Source: Draconibacterium mangrovi (lineage in GTDB: Bacteria > Bacteroidota > Bacteroidia > Bacteroidales > Prolixibacteraceae). Taken from it: DNA of 64,000 bases. Made by a program: the position numbers and the translations under genes. Shown here piece after piece: positions 29,401 to 37,742 of this stretch. The DNA is taken from positions 1 through 64,000 of the forward strand of contig NZ_JAAAGB010000015.1 of NCBI RefSeq assembly GCF_010586825.1, given 5' to 3'. Below the pieces are notes generated by a model. That model was given only the letters and a program-made list of their open reading frames with translations, was not told the DNA's origin and did no database searches. How positions within the stretch are numbered: the stretch's first letter is position 1; each line of letters starts with the position of its first letter.

Positions 29401-29863
29401 TAGTGCCTTTAAACAGCACGGTTACTCCGGGTAAAGCTTCCCCATTAGTGTCAGTCACAATTCCCGATATTGTTGCCTGATCATCTGCATCCATTGCAAT
29501 TTCATCAACCGGAGTCACTGCAATGTAGCGGTCAATTATCTTGTAATTATACTTATCGGCGTCAAAAAGCTGGGTAAGCACATCATGGATATTTGCATTA
29601 TCAAAAGCAATATCCACATATCGATTCATAAGGTGATCATCATACTTCAACATGAAGTAAAATTCGGTTTCACTTTCAATTTGCTCAATAACCTCCTTTA
29701 CAGTTGCCTGTTCCATTGTTAGCGTAATTTTTGCGGATTGCGCATAGGATTCAGCAAATGCATTCAGAGTTAGTAGTAGGACAAGAAAGGTTGTTAGTTT
29801 CATAATCATTAAAACTTTTTTTAGTTGCCCACATACACAAGGGCACTTGTCTGTTTTTTTCAT
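26480..29863 (-). CDS. SusC/RagA TonB-dependent transporter with STN domain
   Basis: Outer-membrane importer of 1127 residues. After a long signal peptide (ending ESYAQS) comes an STN domain (about 45-120, ITLTMEQATVKEVIEQI), a carboxypeptidase-D-like domain (about 130-205), a plug (VAIGYGTVKKSDLTGSV and LYVIDGLPIENG), and the 22-strand barrel ending in YTFGVELGF. The STN domain is the mark of transporters that signal to a FecR anti-sigma factor. The FecR and ECF sigma genes lie directly upstream on the same strand, so this transporter both imports a glycan and reports its presence. Confidence 0.95.
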   Translation of the reverse strand: MKKTDKCPCVCGQLKKVLMIMKLTTFLVLLLTLNAFAESYAQSAKITLTMEQATVKEVIEQIESETEFYFMLKYDDHLMNRYVDIAFDNANIHDVLTQLFDADKYNYKIIDRYIAVTPVDEIAMDADDQATISGIVTDTNGEALPGVTVLFKGTTNGTVTDINGYYELPVTEGKILVFSFVGMKTQEVELEGQTKLDITLLVDAIGLEEVVAIGYGTVKKSDLTGSVASLRKDDLNKGVTPTVAGLLQGKAAGVQITQASNEPGGGTTVQIRGAGSVNAGSGPLYVIDGLPIENGQVISGNGTTIPGVRVPRSPMANINPADIESIEILKDASATAIYGARGANGVILVTTKKGSSGAMRVTYNGYTGIQTPKDMIEVLGAEDYMRILNDILDTPGSNVPEAERVTEIQDGGTNWQDELLRNAVIQSHSLSFTGGGNKTKYFASLNYFNQEGVLITSGYERYDSRLNLEHKTDKMTFGVNFSTSYTHDNTVPIGFSTNEEGSSLYAARGYDPTLSIFDEDGNYQVVSWMNLDNPLALVYGKTSNTDNYRTLGTIFGEYTLLKGWTAKLNIGFDSRNSRRDTYVSRLTKDGRANSGIGTVLTGTRNNYLGEFTTTYNRSLEDNSSFTVMGGITYQKFINSNFIGTGRGFPVDESETNNMSLANAALYTMDSSKNNNKLLSYIGRANYNLFNEFLFTATLRVDGSSRFGENSKYGYFPSGAFAWKMHERDFIQNLDMFSMLKLRASIGRTGNQDIGNFLSITTFNQGGNVILGGEQYVTLAPTRIANPDLKWETTEQINVGFDMGFLDNRILISTDYFQKNTFDMLFALPIPASTGYTSIMSNIGNIKNSGFEFSIDSRNLTGKLKWNTNLNFSTLKNKVTDIGDISEIIHTGAGQSTSQIAIIRKGEALNSFYGYKTDGIWQTTEEIEASGTLDPVKPGDVKFVDINGDHVVNTNDRVILGKSIPSFTMGLTNQLEYKNFLLNFFIDAATNVEMLNNSKVETYYPVSHRRNRMAEPYLNRWTETNPSNEWPSFVNPAGQGNKAVSDLTVEDASYIRLSSVQLTYQVPLKTKKIFDHINIYVSGQNLYTITNYSGQDPTTNSNGNSSLKIDFNSYPVYRTYTFGVELGF

Positions 29864-29940
29864 AAATTTGACATGTTATTGGTAAATACTAAGTTTTATT
29901 TATCAAAGCATTACTGGTATTGGCGTACCGGTAAAGTTGA

Positions 29941-29975
29941 ACAGGCTAAAAATATTTCCAGTATTTTTGGCCTGT
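29941..29975 (-). terminator. Stem-loop between fecR and susC
   Basis: Two 14-nt arms (ACAGGCTAAAAATA and a partner pairing at all places but one wobble) flank a 7-nt loop. It lies about 70 bp past the FecR stop codon and about 80 bp before the SusC start. It may separate regulator transcription from the strongly induced susCD genes. Confidence 0.5.
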
Positions 29976-30042
29976 CGTCTTTTTAGGAAGTATCAGTTCT
30001 GTTCATAAGTCAGCATTAAGTTTAATTAGTTAATTCAATATC

Positions 30043-31026
30043 TTATTTCCAGTAAATCAGACTTGGCTCATTTGCTCTGGGTATAATCTCGTATTCCAGC
30101 GAAGTGGTTAATTTTAGTACCTCAAGAATTTGATCGATTGGTTTGTTTTTCAAAATAGTACCAAAATACCTTTCATCACCCAGGCCCTCTTTTTGAATAA
30201 TTATTTCAACATTATACCAACGTTCAATTTGTTTGGCTATATCCTCCAGGCGTTCGTTTCGGTAAGTAACCAGTCCTTCCTTCCACGAGGTATACATCTC
30301 TGTATCTACGTATCTAATATCTATCCTTGTTTCACTTTCAGCGAAATATGCTTTTTCACCGGGCACCAGTTTTGTCACCTCTTCTCCGCTTGTATTTAAG
30401 AGGCTGATGCTTCCCTCGATAAGTGTTGCAGTATACGCTCTGTCTTCAGGATACGCCTGAATATTAAAAGAGGTTCCATACACTTTTACGCCAAGAAATT
30501 CGGAATTAACAATAAATGGATGTTCAACATCTTTTTGTACATCAAAAAATGCTTCTCCTTCGAGGTATAACTGACGATTTCCATAGGTAAAATCATTTGA
30601 ATACTGAATTTTTGTTCCGGAGTTTAGCATTACCAAAGTACCATCAGGTAATTTAACATTGGTTATTTGCCCTGCAGGGGAAATAATGGTGCACATCTGT
30701 GAGTAAACAGGGCTCTCGTTTTCGATTGTTTTTGAAAAGAAATGACTCCCAATAGCGCCACAACTAATCAGAAGCAGAAAAATAGCAGCTCGTGCCAACC
30801 AGTGTTGTAATGTTTTGGTTTTTGCCGGTTTTGATTCCGATGGTTTTATATCACTCCAGGTTTTGCCCTCAACATTCTTTTCACGCGAAGTTAAAGCCCA
30901 TATTTTTTTTATTTCAATATACTCTTCCTTATTGGAGGCACTCTCATCCAACCAGTTAAACAGTTGTTCCTTCTCTTTGTTACTTGCTTTTCCCTGCAGG
31001 TATTTTTGTATTATAGTGTAGTCCAT
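30043..31026 (-). CDS. FecR-family anti-sigma factor
   Basis: Inner-membrane anti-sigma factor of 327 residues. The cytosolic N-terminal part (MDYTIIQKYLQGKASNKE, with the paired helices that bind sigma) runs to about 75. One membrane helix lies about 83-103 (LARAAIFLLLISCGAIG). The periplasmic FecR domain is about 115-240 (LPDGTLVMLNSGTKI, GEAFFDV, VYGTSFNI) and the C-terminal DUF4974 domain about 255-327. The C-terminal domain should touch the STN domain of the adjacent SusC. It lies 134 bp after the ECF sigma gene. The first codons and the upstream spacer are copied, in decayed form, near 50.5 kb. Confidence 0.94.
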   Translation of the reverse strand: MDYTIIQKYLQGKASNKEKEQLFNWLDESASNKEEYIEIKKIWALTSREKNVEGKTWSDIKPSESKPAKTKTLQHWLARAAIFLLLISCGAIGSHFFSKTIENESPVYSQMCTIISPAGQITNVKLPDGTLVMLNSGTKIQYSNDFTYGNRQLYLEGEAFFDVQKDVEHPFIVNSEFLGVKVYGTSFNIQAYPEDRAYTATLIEGSISLLNTSGEEVTKLVPGEKAYFAESETRIDIRYVDTEMYTSWKEGLVTYRNERLEDIAKQIERWYNVEIIIQKEGLGDERYFGTILKNKPIDQILEVLKLTTSLEYEIIPRANEPSLIYWK

Positions 31027-31160
31027 ATTTGTCTTTGTTGACTATTGTACACATAAACACTCCGCTACCCTTTATTGAAAGCGAAAAAAATCAAAAAAAA
31101 TCTCTTTGAAATAAAATCAAGGTTAAATGGGGGGCAAAATGAATGATTTACTGTTACGGA

Positions 31161-31757
31161 TTAGAACATCCACAGAACAGAAGGAAGTACATCTTTTAAT
31201 TCCTTCCGAAGAATTTTTAGGGCACGGGTAATGTTTGACTCAACCGATTTAAGAGCAATTCCCAATTCATCGGCAATCTCACGGTTCGCTTTGTACTCGA
31301 AACGACTTTTTACGAAAACCTGCCGGCACTTTTCGGGTAGTTTTTCAAGTGCATTTTGAATCATTTCTTCGAGTTCCATGTATTCAAGTTTGTCGAATTT
31401 AAATGATTCCAGAATTTCCTGATTCAAGAGTTTTTCGCGCTTCTCAAGTATATCTTGTTGGTAGTTCAGTTTGTATTTTTCGTGACGCAAATAATTCAAA
31501 CAATCTGTTTTTGCGGCAGTATACAAAAAAGCTCTGATTCCATTACAGGTATTAACCTCTTCCCTATTGGTCCATAGTTTTACAAAGGCTTGCTGAGCTA
31601 TATTTTTGGCCTCTTCGCGCTCGGGAATAAACTGCATACAGAAACCAACAATTCTTTCGTAATTGTTATCATAAACAAGCTTGAAAACTTGTTCATCACC
31701 CCTTTTGAACAATGCAAGATTTATCGAAATATTTGAGTCCGTAAAACTCATCCCCAA
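31161..31757 (-). CDS. ECF RNA polymerase sigma factor (Bacteroidetes SusC-linked type)
   Basis: A 198-residue sigma-70 family factor of the ECF group that pairs with FecR in Bacteroidota. Region 2 is about 25-92 (YERIVGFCMQFIPEREEAKNIAQQAFVKLW and the following YTAAKTDCLNYLR). Region 4 is about 130-190 (LEKLPEKCRQVFVKSRFEYKANREIADELGIALKSVESNI). With FecR and the STN-type SusC next to it, it forms a transenvelope switch for the region 3 transporter and probably the sulfatase run. There is no sign of truncation. Confidence 0.94.
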   Translation of the reverse strand: MGMSFTDSNISINLALFKRGDEQVFKLVYDNNYERIVGFCMQFIPEREEAKNIAQQAFVKLWTNREEVNTCNGIRAFLYTAAKTDCLNYLRHEKYKLNYQQDILEKREKLLNQEILESFKFDKLEYMELEEMIQNALEKLPEKCRQVFVKSRFEYKANREIADELGIALKSVESNITRALKILRKELKDVLPSVLWMF

Positions 31758-31965
31758 TGGCTCATTAGTTAGATTAGCTTTGGTGAAAATAGAAAATTAA
31801 TTGTATTTCAAAATTTTTTCTGTTTAAACCCAGCCAATCTTCCTTATAAAAGTAACCACAAGAAATCAGCTGCAGGTATCGTAATTCCTGCTTTTAGGCA
31901 ATCGAGGAAATGGTTTTAAATAATTTTATCCAAAAAACTGTGAGGATCTTCGATTATGATAGCTT

Positions 31966-34029
31966 TTATTCTGCATCCAAAATAATCCGCACCATTGCCA
32001 ATGGCGGTATCGTATATTTTATCCGGTTTTCTTTTACCGAAATTTTATCGAATACGGGAGCTATTGCTTCCGGTTTTTCCCAACTGTTTCGCAATGCCAG
32101 ATTTTCATTTCCGATCATCATGAGCGCGGCTTCTTTTTTTGAATTGAATCCTTCAATTGTCAATTCCACTTCATGTGCTGTTTTGGCATCGCGATTACAG
32201 ATAAAAACCGAAGTTGAGCTTCTGTTCTGATCCATTAGTGCCGCAGCGTCAACAGCAGGTATATTTTCCTTTTTGATCACATATTTTCCGGAGCTGGCGA
32301 ATCCAGGCGAAGTAGTTTGTACATCCAACGGAATGGTTCCGTTTTGGCTTGTGTACATAAAATGGCTCCAGTACACTGGCTGTGTATAAATAATTCCGCG
32401 ATCTTTTTGTAAGCCTCCACCGTGGTTTATCAGTGCCGAACGAGTTACCAGCCCAACCAAACCGTTACTACGGATACAGATATTTATTATTCCCGAATAC
32501 CACAGGGCTCCGCTAATACTGGTTACATTCCCAACGGAACGAGGTTGAGGCCAATCCATTAGCTCTGTTATCGCTATTTTGGGTTCAACATTTGCCTGTT
32601 GCATCGGTTCAACAACCAGGTTGTGTAAAAAATCGGGATAATTTTCAGCAAAAGCAACCAGGTCTTTCCAGGCTTCAACAGGATCAGCATTTTCATCAAC
32701 CGCTCTTCCAACCAATGAATGAACAGAAACCGAACGTACTAATTCACCATTGTAATCCATAAGTTTGTAATTCCACTCAGGATCAACTCCCCGGCTGATT
32801 AGCTCTGATTTTTCCAGCACTTTAATCAATCCATTAGCAATTAAGGAAATGCTTGAATCGGCCTCCAACAATCGTGGAGCAAACATGGCATAACGTCGGG
32901 CATAATCATCTCCGTCGGTAAATCCAATCTGCCACTCGCCGCATAGTTCGTTACCCACTTCCCAAATTTTTACGTTGAACGGCTCATCGTATCCGTTTTC
33001 GGCACGTAACTTTCCCATCGGAGTGCTTGCCGGATCGTTACAATATTTCACCCAATTTGCTGCTTCCTCAGCCGTTCCGTTTCCGGCATTCACACAAATC
33101 ATAGGTTCGGCCCCAATCAACCGACATAAGTTTATCCATTCATCGGTACCAACATGGTTCCACTCCATACCGTGCCAAGCCGGGTTTGGAAGCGCCGGCC
33201 GCTGATCGATAGGACCAACACCATCCATCCAGTGATATCCACTTACAAAATTTCCACCAGGGAATCGTAGCAAGGGAAGTTTCATATTTTTCAGTAATGC
33301 TACCATTTCAGGTTCCCAGCCATCGATATGATCATCGGGAAAACAAAGCATTCGTGCAAACTCGTATACTGTGCCCGGTTCAACGAACAAACGCAATAAA
33401 TAAGCATCGCCTTTTTGATGCTCTGATGCGGTAACTTGTATTGCTTTTTTAATGGTCTCCCAACCGGAATTCAATTCAAAATTTGTCTCACCTATTACGT
33501 TTTCTTCCAGATCCAAGATCTGTAAAACCACGTTCGTTTGTTTTTCGGAACGGGCTCTTAATGTCAGTTCGTAACCGCTGGTTCGGTGAAGCGGCAAAAA
33601 CACACCAGTTTGAATATAACCGGCTTTATCTTCGGTTTCAATCCGCTGAAAATCATGGTTTCCTTCTTTTAATAACCGGCCCTGCAAGTTGGCCGATGAA
33701 ACCCAGTAGGCAGCAAAACCATTTTTTGAATCATCAACCAGATCAGTTAGCTGAAAAGTCTGCTGAAAATGATAAAGATTCCGTTCCATAAGGTTGCCGT
33801 AATCCCGAACCGGCCAATAGCTGGCAGGAACAAATTCAGGATTTTCGACAAGCTGTGCCCAGGCTCCCCCATAAACATTACGCCCCAGATGTTCGGTAAA
33901 CAAGCCAAATAAATTTCTGGATATGGGCTTGTCTTTTTTGTTGGCATCAACTGTTATTTGTACCTGCGCAACAACGTTTTGTATAAACGCAAGACAAAAC
34001 ATCAGCGTTAATAATTTTACCATTTTCAT
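31966..34029 (-). CDS. GH51-type alpha-L-arabinofuranosidase
   Basis: Periplasmic GH51-like enzyme that should remove alpha-L-arabinofuranosyl side groups. I place the start at 34029 (MKMVKLLTLMF), which gives a normal signal peptide ending at VVAQ and avoids overlap with the gene before it. An upstream ATG at 34062 exists. A CBM4-like jelly roll occupies about 85-215. The barrel follows with LRFPGGNFVSGYHW, acid/base Glu361 (EVGNELCGEW) and nucleophile Glu489 (AITELMDW), then a C-terminal beta domain. It follows the type IX-secreted enzyme with a short gap. The activity call rests on family knowledge. Confidence 0.88.
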   Translation of the reverse strand: MKMVKLLTLMFCLAFIQNVVAQVQITVDANKKDKPISRNLFGLFTEHLGRNVYGGAWAQLVENPEFVPASYWPVRDYGNLMERNLYHFQQTFQLTDLVDDSKNGFAAYWVSSANLQGRLLKEGNHDFQRIETEDKAGYIQTGVFLPLHRTSGYELTLRARSEKQTNVVLQILDLEENVIGETNFELNSGWETIKKAIQVTASEHQKGDAYLLRLFVEPGTVYEFARMLCFPDDHIDGWEPEMVALLKNMKLPLLRFPGGNFVSGYHWMDGVGPIDQRPALPNPAWHGMEWNHVGTDEWINLCRLIGAEPMICVNAGNGTAEEAANWVKYCNDPASTPMGKLRAENGYDEPFNVKIWEVGNELCGEWQIGFTDGDDYARRYAMFAPRLLEADSSISLIANGLIKVLEKSELISRGVDPEWNYKLMDYNGELVRSVSVHSLVGRAVDENADPVEAWKDLVAFAENYPDFLHNLVVEPMQQANVEPKIAITELMDWPQPRSVGNVTSISGALWYSGIINICIRSNGLVGLVTRSALINHGGGLQKDRGIIYTQPVYWSHFMYTSQNGTIPLDVQTTSPGFASSGKYVIKKENIPAVDAAALMDQNRSSTSVFICNRDAKTAHEVELTIEGFNSKKEAALMMIGNENLALRNSWEKPEAIAPVFDKISVKENRIKYTIPPLAMVRIILDAE

Positions 34030-34040
34030 TTTGTCAGCTG

Positions 34041-36116
34041 CTAATTTTGTAAAATTAAACAATCGGAGTAAGCTCTGTTATCCGCAATAACTTTTACAAG
34101 ATACATCCCATTTGTGAGATGGTGTAAATTGATTCTGCCTGATTGAATGGTTTGTAAGGCTGTAACTGCACAACCTTTTAAATTGAACAATTGAAACTGC
34201 CCGTTTTCTTTTAGTATTTCAGGGGTAAATTGAATGCTACCTGAAGTTGGATTTGGATAAAAAAGATTAAGATCTTTTGTTGTTGAAATCGTGTTTACGG
34301 CTGTTTCCCGGTCTTTAAAACTTATTGCAATCCCTTCGCTCATTATCGATTTTAGTTGGCTGGGAGTAAGTACCTCCCGGGTCCAAAAAAGTTCGTCGAG
34401 GCTTCCGTAAAGAAAAGCCCTTTCCTCGGTTTTAAAAGCCCCCATTACAAATGGGCCAACCGATTGTTCTGTTCCAAAATCAGCAATGTCTTTTAGCTCC
34501 CCGTTCACATAAAAGCTCTTCATCCCTTTTTCTGCATCATGAACAACCGCAATATGATACCAGGTTTGCGGTTCGATTATATCAAAACTTTGTACCCTGA
34601 TCCCGCTTTCGAATGAAGAAGGCATGTCACCATCTAATACCTCCAACATAATCCTTCCGGGAGGCGTACCTCCCTCCGGATCTTTTTGGTGCAGAATGGT
34701 CATTCCCGCGTTGGCCACACTAGTCGACTGATCCATTTTTACCCACACTCCAAGCGTACTGCTTTCTGATCCTACATTAATCAGGGCATCTTGTTGGGTA
34801 ACATAAACCGCATTATTAAAACTTAATGCTTTCCCGAATTTACCTTCCGAGTATGCTTCGCTTCCTTTTGTTAAGTTGAATTCCACATTTTCAGGCGAAG
34901 CGTCTGTTAGGTTTTCATCAAACCCAAACTGCATAAAAATCTTTGTTGGATCAGGTGGCAAAACGGTATTGTTTTCGCCAGTTTCAACCGCCTGAATTTT
35001 AAAGAAATCGTCTATAAAAGCATAGTTAAATTGTTTTTCTCCGGTTTCAGGATCATCTTCGATTGTTACCGCTGCGATTAAATTATTCAGCAACCATGGG
35101 ACGGTGTTGCCATCGAAATTTGTTCCCCATGTAATTTCGTATGAATAAGTAGCTACATTAAACGATTTGTACTGCGTTAGAATCTCGTACACTTCCCATA
35201 AATAGTGCTTCCGCTCCTCGAACCACGAACACATATTTAGAAAATCGTCCCATTCCTGTTTGGGACGGCGGTTGTTTAATGCTTCGTAAATATACTGGTG
35301 TACCAGCATATTGGAATTATAGCCATATTTTGAAGCAAATTCAGCAGGAATTAGATCACGCGTATGATCCTTCCAGTAAAAAACCAGCGAAAATTCAGTC
35401 ACCAGGATTTTTTGATCATCTCGGATCCGTGCATCAGCGTAGCTGTACATTGAAACAAATTCGCTGTTGTTTTTATGATGAATGTGTATATCAATCCCCT
35501 CAAGCCATGGCGTTTCTCTTGCAAACTCCAGCATTTTCAACACCCCCTCGGTATCACGGAAATTGTCGTATAAACGGTTAAAGGCACCAAAATAAATCGG
35601 AATGTTTTCTTTTCCATGCCGGTAATCGTTCACCCGGTTACACATGTACTTATAAAAAGGCGCTAAACGGGTGTTTCGTTCTTCATCGTTCATCGATTCG
35701 ATAAAGGGTTCGTTACCCACGACAATAATGTCGATTTTGCCCCAAACACGATCCAGAAATCGTTGAAGAAATTCGTTGTAAGCTGCAATTTCGGTGCTGG
35801 TTGTATCGGGGTACGATTTATTATGGAAATTCCATTTAATGTTTAAAATGGTTTTGTATCCTGCACTTTTCAGGTTTAGAAAGTCTTCCAGTTGATCATC
35901 AACATCAGTCAAACGCTCCTGATTTTCGTAATAGGGGAAGAAATCAAAAAAGCCTCTCACCCAGGTGGTTTTTGTTCGGGCCAGTTTGGTAACATCTTCT
36001 GCATGAAAAAGCGATTCGTTAAAATTCACGCCTACCTCTTGTGCATCTATCCTCAACGTGATTATTACCAGGCAAATTGCAATTAATCCTTTTATGGCAG
36101 ATATTTTAAAGTTCAT
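34041..36116 (-). CDS. Type IX-secreted GH-A-like hydrolase with LamG domain
   Basis: A 691-residue protein from the start I prefer (36116, MNFKISAIKG), which gives a signal peptide ending RIDAQ. An in-frame ATG at 36188 lies inside a terminator stem and is unlikely. Residues 27-390 look like a clan A barrel with Glu136 (VVGNEPF) and Glu241 (VTEFSLVF) as acid/base and nucleophile candidates. A LamG/concanavalin-like domain is at about 415-590 (WYHIAVVHDAEKGMKSFYVNGEL). The C-terminal 75 residues are a type IX sorting tail (LFYPNPTSGSIQF, NGMYLVKV). The protein should be exported to the cell surface or outside, where it probably starts attack on the intact polysaccharide. No CAZy family is recognised. 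Confidence 0.72.
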   Translation of the reverse strand: MNFKISAIKGLIAICLVIITLRIDAQEVGVNFNESLFHAEDVTKLARTKTTWVRGFFDFFPYYENQERLTDVDDQLEDFLNLKSAGYKTILNIKWNFHNKSYPDTTSTEIAAYNEFLQRFLDRVWGKIDIIVVGNEPFIESMNDEERNTRLAPFYKYMCNRVNDYRHGKENIPIYFGAFNRLYDNFRDTEGVLKMLEFARETPWLEGIDIHIHHKNNSEFVSMYSYADARIRDDQKILVTEFSLVFYWKDHTRDLIPAEFASKYGYNSNMLVHQYIYEALNNRRPKQEWDDFLNMCSWFEERKHYLWEVYEILTQYKSFNVATYSYEITWGTNFDGNTVPWLLNNLIAAVTIEDDPETGEKQFNYAFIDDFFKIQAVETGENNTVLPPDPTKIFMQFGFDENLTDASPENVEFNLTKGSEAYSEGKFGKALSFNNAVYVTQQDALINVGSESSTLGVWVKMDQSTSVANAGMTILHQKDPEGGTPPGRIMLEVLDGDMPSSFESGIRVQSFDIIEPQTWYHIAVVHDAEKGMKSFYVNGELKDIADFGTEQSVGPFVMGAFKTEERAFLYGSLDELFWTREVLTPSQLKSIMSEGIAISFKDRETAVNTISTTKDLNLFYPNPTSGSIQFTPEILKENGQFQLFNLKGCAVTALQTIQSGRINLHHLTNGMYLVKVIADNRAYSDCLILQN

Positions 36117-36173
36117 AAGAGTTAAGTTTTTAAATTTCCAATTATATAAGGGAATTGAATAAGTAATGAGGAA

Positions 36174-36210
36174 GAAAAAGGGCTGCATACGATCAATCCA
36201 ATGCAGCCCT
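36174..36210 (-). terminator. Terminator-like stem-loop after the second susD gene
   Basis: Perfect 10-bp arms AGGGCTGCAT and ATGCAGCCCT flank a 12-nt loop, and the minus strand continues with TTTTTC. This is an intrinsic terminator by form, placed between the second SusD and the type IX-secreted hydrolase. Partial read-through would give high susCD and lower enzyme expression. Confidence 0.75.
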
Positions 36211-36237
36211 GATTTGTCTAACCAACTAAACTATCTA

Positions 36238-37740
36238 TTAATAACCTTCCCGTTGGTCTAATGCCGGGTTGGCATCAACCTCAGCCAACGGATAGGGGAA
36301 ATATACCTGCTCAGGAGATGTAGTTAAACCACGATCTTCTGCATATTCCAGAAACTTACCATGACGAATCAGGTCTTCTCTGCGTTTTCCTTCCGAAAAG
36401 AACTCCCAGCCACGTTCATCCAAAATCAAATCTCTGAAGGTAGCTTTGTCGCCAACATCAGCTAAGCTATAAGTGGGTACTTTTGCCCTGTTCCGAACTT
36501 CATTAACCAAATCAATCGCCTCTTGTGTTGGCCCGTTCAATTCATTTAATGCTTCGGCTCTGCACAGCAAAATATCGGCATAACGAATGTACGGAACATC
36601 ACATCCGCTTAGATTACCTGTTTGCTCGTTGTCGAAGTATTTCAAACTACGACTGTTGTCTGTATTTGCTGTTCTCAGATTTACCAGGTTTCCACCTGCA
36701 TTGTAATACGTTTCGATAATGGTTTGTTTACGTGCGTCATTCGGATCGAACGAATCTACAAAACCATCGCGTATACTAAACTGTGTTGGCCAGTTGGCCA
36801 TTCCAACAATCCACTCAAATTCAGGGATATTGTCCGATGTTCTGAATCCCGGAGGGAAAGCTCCGTTTTGATAATCGTTGTTATAACCTCCGGTCTCATT
36901 TTTTAACGACCAGGTAACGATCATTTCTTTGTTGGCCGGATTGGTTTGTGGTTCATTTTCCACAAAAAAGGCGGCTCTGTATTCCGGAAACAATTCGTAA
37001 TAATTCAAATCCATAACTTCCTGAGTAGCTTCCACTACTTTACTCCACTGTTTTGTATTCATCAAAAATTTAGTCAAGGCTGCATAAGCGTGGCCTTTTG
37101 TTGCCCTTCCAACCTGTGTTTGTTCCGATGGAGGTACCAAATCCAAAGCAGCGGCATTTAATTCTGTTTCAACAAAAGTCCGGAATTCTTCCTCTGAAGG
37201 CAAACCAAGCTCTTTAGGTTGAGCAGTAAGATCATTTGTTGTGCGTAAAGGAACCGGTCCGAAAAACTTATACATGAAGGCATAACAGTAAGCACGAATA
37301 TAACGAGCTTCTGCCACTACCATTTTTTTGAAATCCTCATTAACATCTGAATTATCAATATTATCGAGTAAGGTATTTGCATTTCGAATGGCTGTATACG
37401 GACGAGTCCAGAATAAACCATCAAGATGGTTGGTGGACGCATCCCAGTTGAAGTTCATAAACGGTTTCATTTCCCGTTCTACCGCACCAATACGAACCAT
37501 TCCCACATCGGTAGTTACCTCGTTGATAAGCATATAGGTCCGAACTGCTGACCCAGGTGTGTAATTATTGTATGCCGAAAACAACAACGCTTCCAGTCCA
37601 TCTTCGTTCTGAAGTGCATTACCGGGCGCAAATTCGGCTACCGGATACATTTCCAGTTTATCTTCGCATGAAACAAGTGCACTTAACAAGAGCAATGTTC
37701 CAAATATTTTTTTGAATATATTTTTCTTCATTTTAGCCAT
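36238..37740 (-). CDS. SusD/RagB-family glycan-binding lipoprotein
   Basis: Surface lipoprotein of 500 residues (Cys25 in ALVSC). RagB/SusD pattern: NEDGLEALLFSAYNNY, EARYIRAYCYAFMYKFFGPVPL, VGRATKGHAYAALTKFL, CDVPYIRYADILLCRAEALNELNG, DERGWEFFSEGKRREDL. It starts 2 bp after the SusC stop codon, so the two are co-translated. It is a diverged paralogue of the SusD at 24994-26460, and the two pairs probably take different fragments of the same or a related glycan. Confidence 0.95.
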   Translation of the reverse strand: MAKMKKNIFKKIFGTLLLLSALVSCEDKLEMYPVAEFAPGNALQNEDGLEALLFSAYNNYTPGSAVRTYMLINEVTTDVGMVRIGAVEREMKPFMNFNWDASTNHLDGLFWTRPYTAIRNANTLLDNIDNSDVNEDFKKMVVAEARYIRAYCYAFMYKFFGPVPLRTTNDLTAQPKELGLPSEEEFRTFVETELNAAALDLVPPSEQTQVGRATKGHAYAALTKFLMNTKQWSKVVEATQEVMDLNYYELFPEYRAAFFVENEPQTNPANKEMIVTWSLKNETGGYNNDYQNGAFPPGFRTSDNIPEFEWIVGMANWPTQFSIRDGFVDSFDPNDARKQTIIETYYNAGGNLVNLRTANTDNSRSLKYFDNEQTGNLSGCDVPYIRYADILLCRAEALNELNGPTQEAIDLVNEVRNRAKVPTYSLADVGDKATFRDLILDERGWEFFSEGKRREDLIRHGKFLEYAEDRGLTTSPEQVYFPYPLAEVDANPALDQREGY

Positions 37741-37742
37741 TT

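Noticed and set aside
36117-36188. Upstream start for the type IX-secreted hydrolase
   Set aside because: It would put the start codon inside a terminator stem and bury the signal peptide behind 24 extra residues.
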